8,991 nt of DNA, taken from the NCBI GenBank assembly GCA_023433465.1, contig JAEZCR010000197.1, forward strand, positions 1-8,991, read 5' to 3'. Of this stretch, positions 7,823-8,991 are shown piece after piece. The translations under genes were made by a program, and so were the position numbers. The notes below the pieces were generated by a model, which was not told the DNA's origin, did no database searches, and was given only the letters and a program-made list of their open reading frames with translations. This DNA is from Pseudomonadota bacterium (lineage in GTDB: Bacteria > Pseudomonadota > Gammaproteobacteria > Steroidobacterales > Steroidobacteraceae). How positions within the stretch are numbered: the stretch's first letter is position 1; each line of letters begins with the position of its first letter.

Positions 7823-7836
7823 CGGCTGCCGGAACG

Positions 7837-7865
7837 GCGCCTTTGTCAGGGTTACCCTGTGGCGC
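7837..7865. terminator. Hairpin between convergent genes, possible two-way transcript end
   Basis: In the 51-bp gap between the DUF1080 stop and the transglycosylase stop, CAGGG (7847-7851) pairs with CCCTG (7855-7859) across TTA. An outer pair, GCGCC (7837-7841) with GGCGC (7861-7865), encloses it. The position suits a shared terminator for the two converging genes, but there is no T-tract on either side, so the function is inferred from position only. Confidence 0.4.
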
Positions 7866-7873
7866 GCGATCCG

Positions 7874-8641
7874 CTAGCGCGAAGTGGGACTTGCGTCGAC
7901 CACCGTGTTGACGGGGATGGCGACCGTGAGCAGGGCTGAGAACTGTGCGACACGTTCGACGAACTGCGCGGTTTCCTCGCCGCGCGCGTAGCCGTGCTTC
8001 ACGCGCGAATGCCAGTGCGGATCCGACAGGCGCGGCAGGTTCGCGCGCACGTCGTCCCAGCGGTCGGGATTCTTCTTGCGCGTCTGCGTGATGATGCGCG
8101 CGTCCTCGAGATGACCGATGCCGATGTTGTAGGCGGCCATGGCAAGCCACGTGCGATCCGGGTCGAGGATCCGGGCGGGGATGCGTTGCTTGAGGTACGC
8201 GAGATAACGCGCGCCACCCATGATGTTTTCGTCCGGCGCGAAGACGTTCTTGACGCCCATTTTCCTGGCCGTGACCGGCATCAGCATCATCACGCCCTGT
8301 GCTCCCTTGGGCGACACGGCGGCCGGCCGCCAGCGCGATTCCTGGTAGCCGAGGGCCGCGAGCACCCGCCAGTCGATCCCGGTTTCCTTCTCGGCCGACT
8401 CGAACGCGGGGCGCAGGTGCGGCAGCCGGGTCTGGATGTGCGAATGAAAGTCCGCCGCGAGGCGTTTGGGCAGCCGGGCGGTGCCATGAGGGGTGGCCGC
8501 AGGGGTCCTGCTGCTCGTGTTTACGGCCTTTTCCCGCCCAAAGGCTCCCCAGGGCAGGAAAGACGCCGAAAGCGCCGCCGTCGTCGATGCGACGAAGCTG
8601 CGACGGCTGACCAGGTTGTTCCTCCCCTTGGCTCTCAGCAT
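7874..8641 (-). CDS. MltF-type soluble lytic transglycosylase (catalytic domain only)
   Basis: This 255-residue exported enzyme should cleave the MurNAc-GlcNAc bond of peptidoglycan, leaving 1,6-anhydro-MurNAc ends. The GH23-type catalytic domain covers about 75-240. YQES (99-102) holds the catalytic Glu101. SPKGAQGVMMLMP (110-122) and AAYNIGIGHLEDAR (169-182) follow the family motifs, and the DRWDDVRANLPRLS and KHGYARG stretches resemble the C-terminal half of E. coli MltF. The N-terminal solute-binding domain of MltF is absent. The N-terminus, SRRSFVAS (12-19) followed by a hydrophobic stretch, looks like a Tat signal. The start is uncertain. ATG 8641 has no ribosome site, whereas AAGGGGAGG lies 6 nt before a CTG at 8614-8612 (residue 10), which would give a shorter N-terminus still carrying the twin arginines. 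Confidence 0.88.
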   Translation of the reverse strand: MLRAKGRNNLVSRRSFVASTTAALSASFLPWGAFGREKAVNTSSRTPAATPHGTARLPKRLAADFHSHIQTRLPHLRPAFESAEKETGIDWRVLAALGYQESRWRPAAVSPKGAQGVMMLMPVTARKMGVKNVFAPDENIMGGARYLAYLKQRIPARILDPDRTWLAMAAYNIGIGHLEDARIITQTRKKNPDRWDDVRANLPRLSDPHWHSRVKHGYARGEETAQFVERVAQFSALLTVAIPVNTVVDASPTSR

Positions 8642-8655
8642 CGTTCGGCTAGAAT
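8628..8655 (+). promoter_or_regulatory. Candidate promoter of the tRNA-Ser gene
   Basis: A -35 TTGGCT (8628-8633) and a -10 TAGAAT (8650-8655, five of six consensus bases) are 16 bp apart. They are followed by a GC-rich start region, ACGCGCCCC. Such a discriminator is typical of stable-RNA promoters under stringent control. The predicted transcript would start about 37 nt before the mature tRNA. The -35 lies inside the first codons of the divergent transglycosylase gene if that gene starts at 8641. Confidence 0.5.
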
Positions 8656-8698
8656 ACGCGCCCCTCGCGGGGCCGCCCTAATTTTGAAGGTTTCCTGC

Positions 8699-8791
8699 GG
8701 ACAGGTACCGAAGCGGTCATAACGGCGCCGACTCGAAATCGGATGGTCGGGTAATTCCGGCACGTGAGTTCGAATCTCACCCTGTCCGCCA
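8699..8791 (+). tRNA. tRNA-Ser, anticodon CGA (reads UCG)
   Basis: The 93-nt gene folds as a type II tRNA. The acceptor stem GGACAGG (8699-8705) pairs perfectly with CCTGTCC (8781-8787), followed by G73 and an encoded CCA (8789-8791). The D-stem is CCG/CGG (8708-8710, 8723-8725). The anticodon loop CTCGAAA (8732-8738) places CGA at 8734-8736. A long variable arm (about 8744-8763) has the GTCGG/CCGGC stem expected of serine tRNAs. The T-arm is GTGAG, TTCGAAT, CTCAC (8764-8780). The top anticodon-stem pair, 27-43, is G with A, leaving four standard pairs. Loop and variable arm match the general plan of E. coli tRNA-Ser(CGA). Confidence 0.96.
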
Positions 8792-8796
8792 CTATT

Positions 8797-8822
8797 AATC
8801 TCACCGCTTGCGCGGTGAGATT
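8797..8822 (+). terminator. 11-bp perfect hairpin just after tRNA-Ser
   Basis: AATCTCACCGC (8797-8807) pairs exactly with GCGGTGAGATT (8812-8822) around the loop TTGC, 5 nt beyond the CCA end. The position suits transcription termination or 3' processing of the tRNA precursor. No T-tract follows, so a standard intrinsic terminator is not shown. The first nine bases of the left arm repeat the tRNA T-arm (8773-8781). Confidence 0.55.
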
Positions 8823-8826
8823 GCTC

Positions 8827-8844
8827 GCGACACGGGAGTGTCGC
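8827..8844. repeat. 7-bp perfect hairpin in the post-tRNA array
   Basis: GCGACAC (8827-8833) pairs with GTGTCGC (8838-8844) around GGGA. It is the second of several closely packed palindromes after the tRNA. The next bases (8847-8867) begin with GTCC and end with GGAC but have a poorly paired interior. Confidence 0.5.
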
Positions 8845-8879
8845 TCGTCCCTCGCTGCGCTCAGGACCGCATTCGCGAA

Positions 8880-8893
8880 GACGCTCATGCGTC
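8880..8893. repeat. 5-bp hairpin in the post-tRNA array
   Basis: GACGC (8880-8884) pairs with GCGTC (8889-8893) around TCAT, right after the palindrome TTCGCGAA (8872-8879). It abuts the larger inverted repeat and is probably part of the same element. Confidence 0.35.
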
Positions 8894-8973
8894 CAGTTTT
8901 GCTCTGCAAAACTGTCGAACTCACGTGCATGAAACGAGCCCGAGTTCGACAACTTTGCAGAGCAAAGTTGGAC
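8891..8973. repeat. 32-bp inverted repeat with a hairpin nested in each arm
   Basis: The arms at 8891-8922 and 8942-8973 are reverse complements at 28 of 32 positions, with a 19-nt spacer. Each arm is itself a perfect 9-bp hairpin with a 3-nt loop: CAGTTTTGC/GCAAAACTG (8894-8914) and CAACTTTGC/GCAAAGTTG (8950-8970). The four differences between arms are two base-pair swaps that keep both hairpins perfect. Similarity between arms resumes outside (8871-8880 against 8981-8990, 9 of 10), so the element probably spans at least 8871-8991. It resembles REP/BIME-like intergenic repeats, but I do not recognise the family. Confidence 0.7.
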
Positions 8974-8974
8974 A

Positions 8975-8991
8975 GATTCGCTCCGCGAATC
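8975..8991. repeat. 7-bp perfect hairpin at the window edge
   Basis: GATTCGC (8975-8981) pairs with GCGAATC (8985-8991) around TCC. The right arm ends at the last base of the window, so the stem and the wider array may continue beyond it. Confidence 0.5.

Noticed and set aside
8635..8952. Short minus-strand frames across the tRNA-Ser gene
   Set aside because: The peptide is the antisense reading of the tRNA and its flanking hairpins, a common source of false hypothetical proteins.
8699..8991. tRNA-Ser as an integration site for a mobile element
   Set aside because: No integrase is present, and the T-arm copies downstream are too short (9-14 bases) and partly inverted, so they do not make a standard att duplication of the tRNA 3' end.
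8797..8991. CRISPR array
   Set aside because: The palindromes differ in sequence and spacing; there are no equal direct repeats with unique spacers and no cas genes.

Overview
The window is about 9 kb of high-GC bacterial DNA. The gene set suggests a gammaproteobacterium, probably of the Xanthomonadales/Nevskiales/Steroidobacteraceae kind. The pointers are a long TonB-dependent receptor of the Xanthomonas/Caulobacter type, an MltF-like lytic transglycosylase, a TadA-type deaminase and a type II tRNA-Ser with encoded CCA. The taxon is an inference from gene style; no marker gene here settles it.

Layout. Positions 1-3089 hold a minus-strand TonB-dependent outer-membrane receptor, followed past its stop by a hairpin and an extremely G-rich tract. 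A 278-bp regulatory gap (3090-3367) separates it from a divergent EamA/DMT membrane transporter (3368-4228, +). The transporter overlaps tail to tail, by 23 bp, a minus-strand DUF72/YecE-like protein (4206-5210). Divergent from that is a plus-strand run: tadA (5328-5789), a periplasmic YceI-like protein (5850-6440) and a secreted protein with two DUF1080 domains (6458-7822). The last two are only 17 bp apart and probably form an operon, possibly with tadA. A minus-strand, stand-alone MltF-type lytic transglycosylase with a Tat-like signal (7874-8641) converges on this run. A tRNA-Ser(CGA) gene (8699-8791, +) starts just upstream of the transglycosylase, and its best promoter lies inside the first codons of that gene.

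How the genes fit together. Most are housekeeping or envelope functions: nutrient uptake across the outer membrane, inner-membrane export or import, tRNA wobble editing, periplasmic lipid or sugar-related proteins and peptidoglycan turnover. I see no sign that they form one pathway. No phage, transposase, CRISPR array or defence system is visible.

The most unusual part is the last 200 bases. The tRNA-Ser gene is followed by a run of perfect short hairpins. Two of them lie in a 32-bp inverted repeat whose only differences are paired, compensatory changes, so hairpin pairing appears to be under selection. The same stretch carries copies and antisense copies of pieces of the tRNA T-arm. A second notable feature is that the annotated tadA start codon lies in the loop of a perfect 8-bp hairpin.
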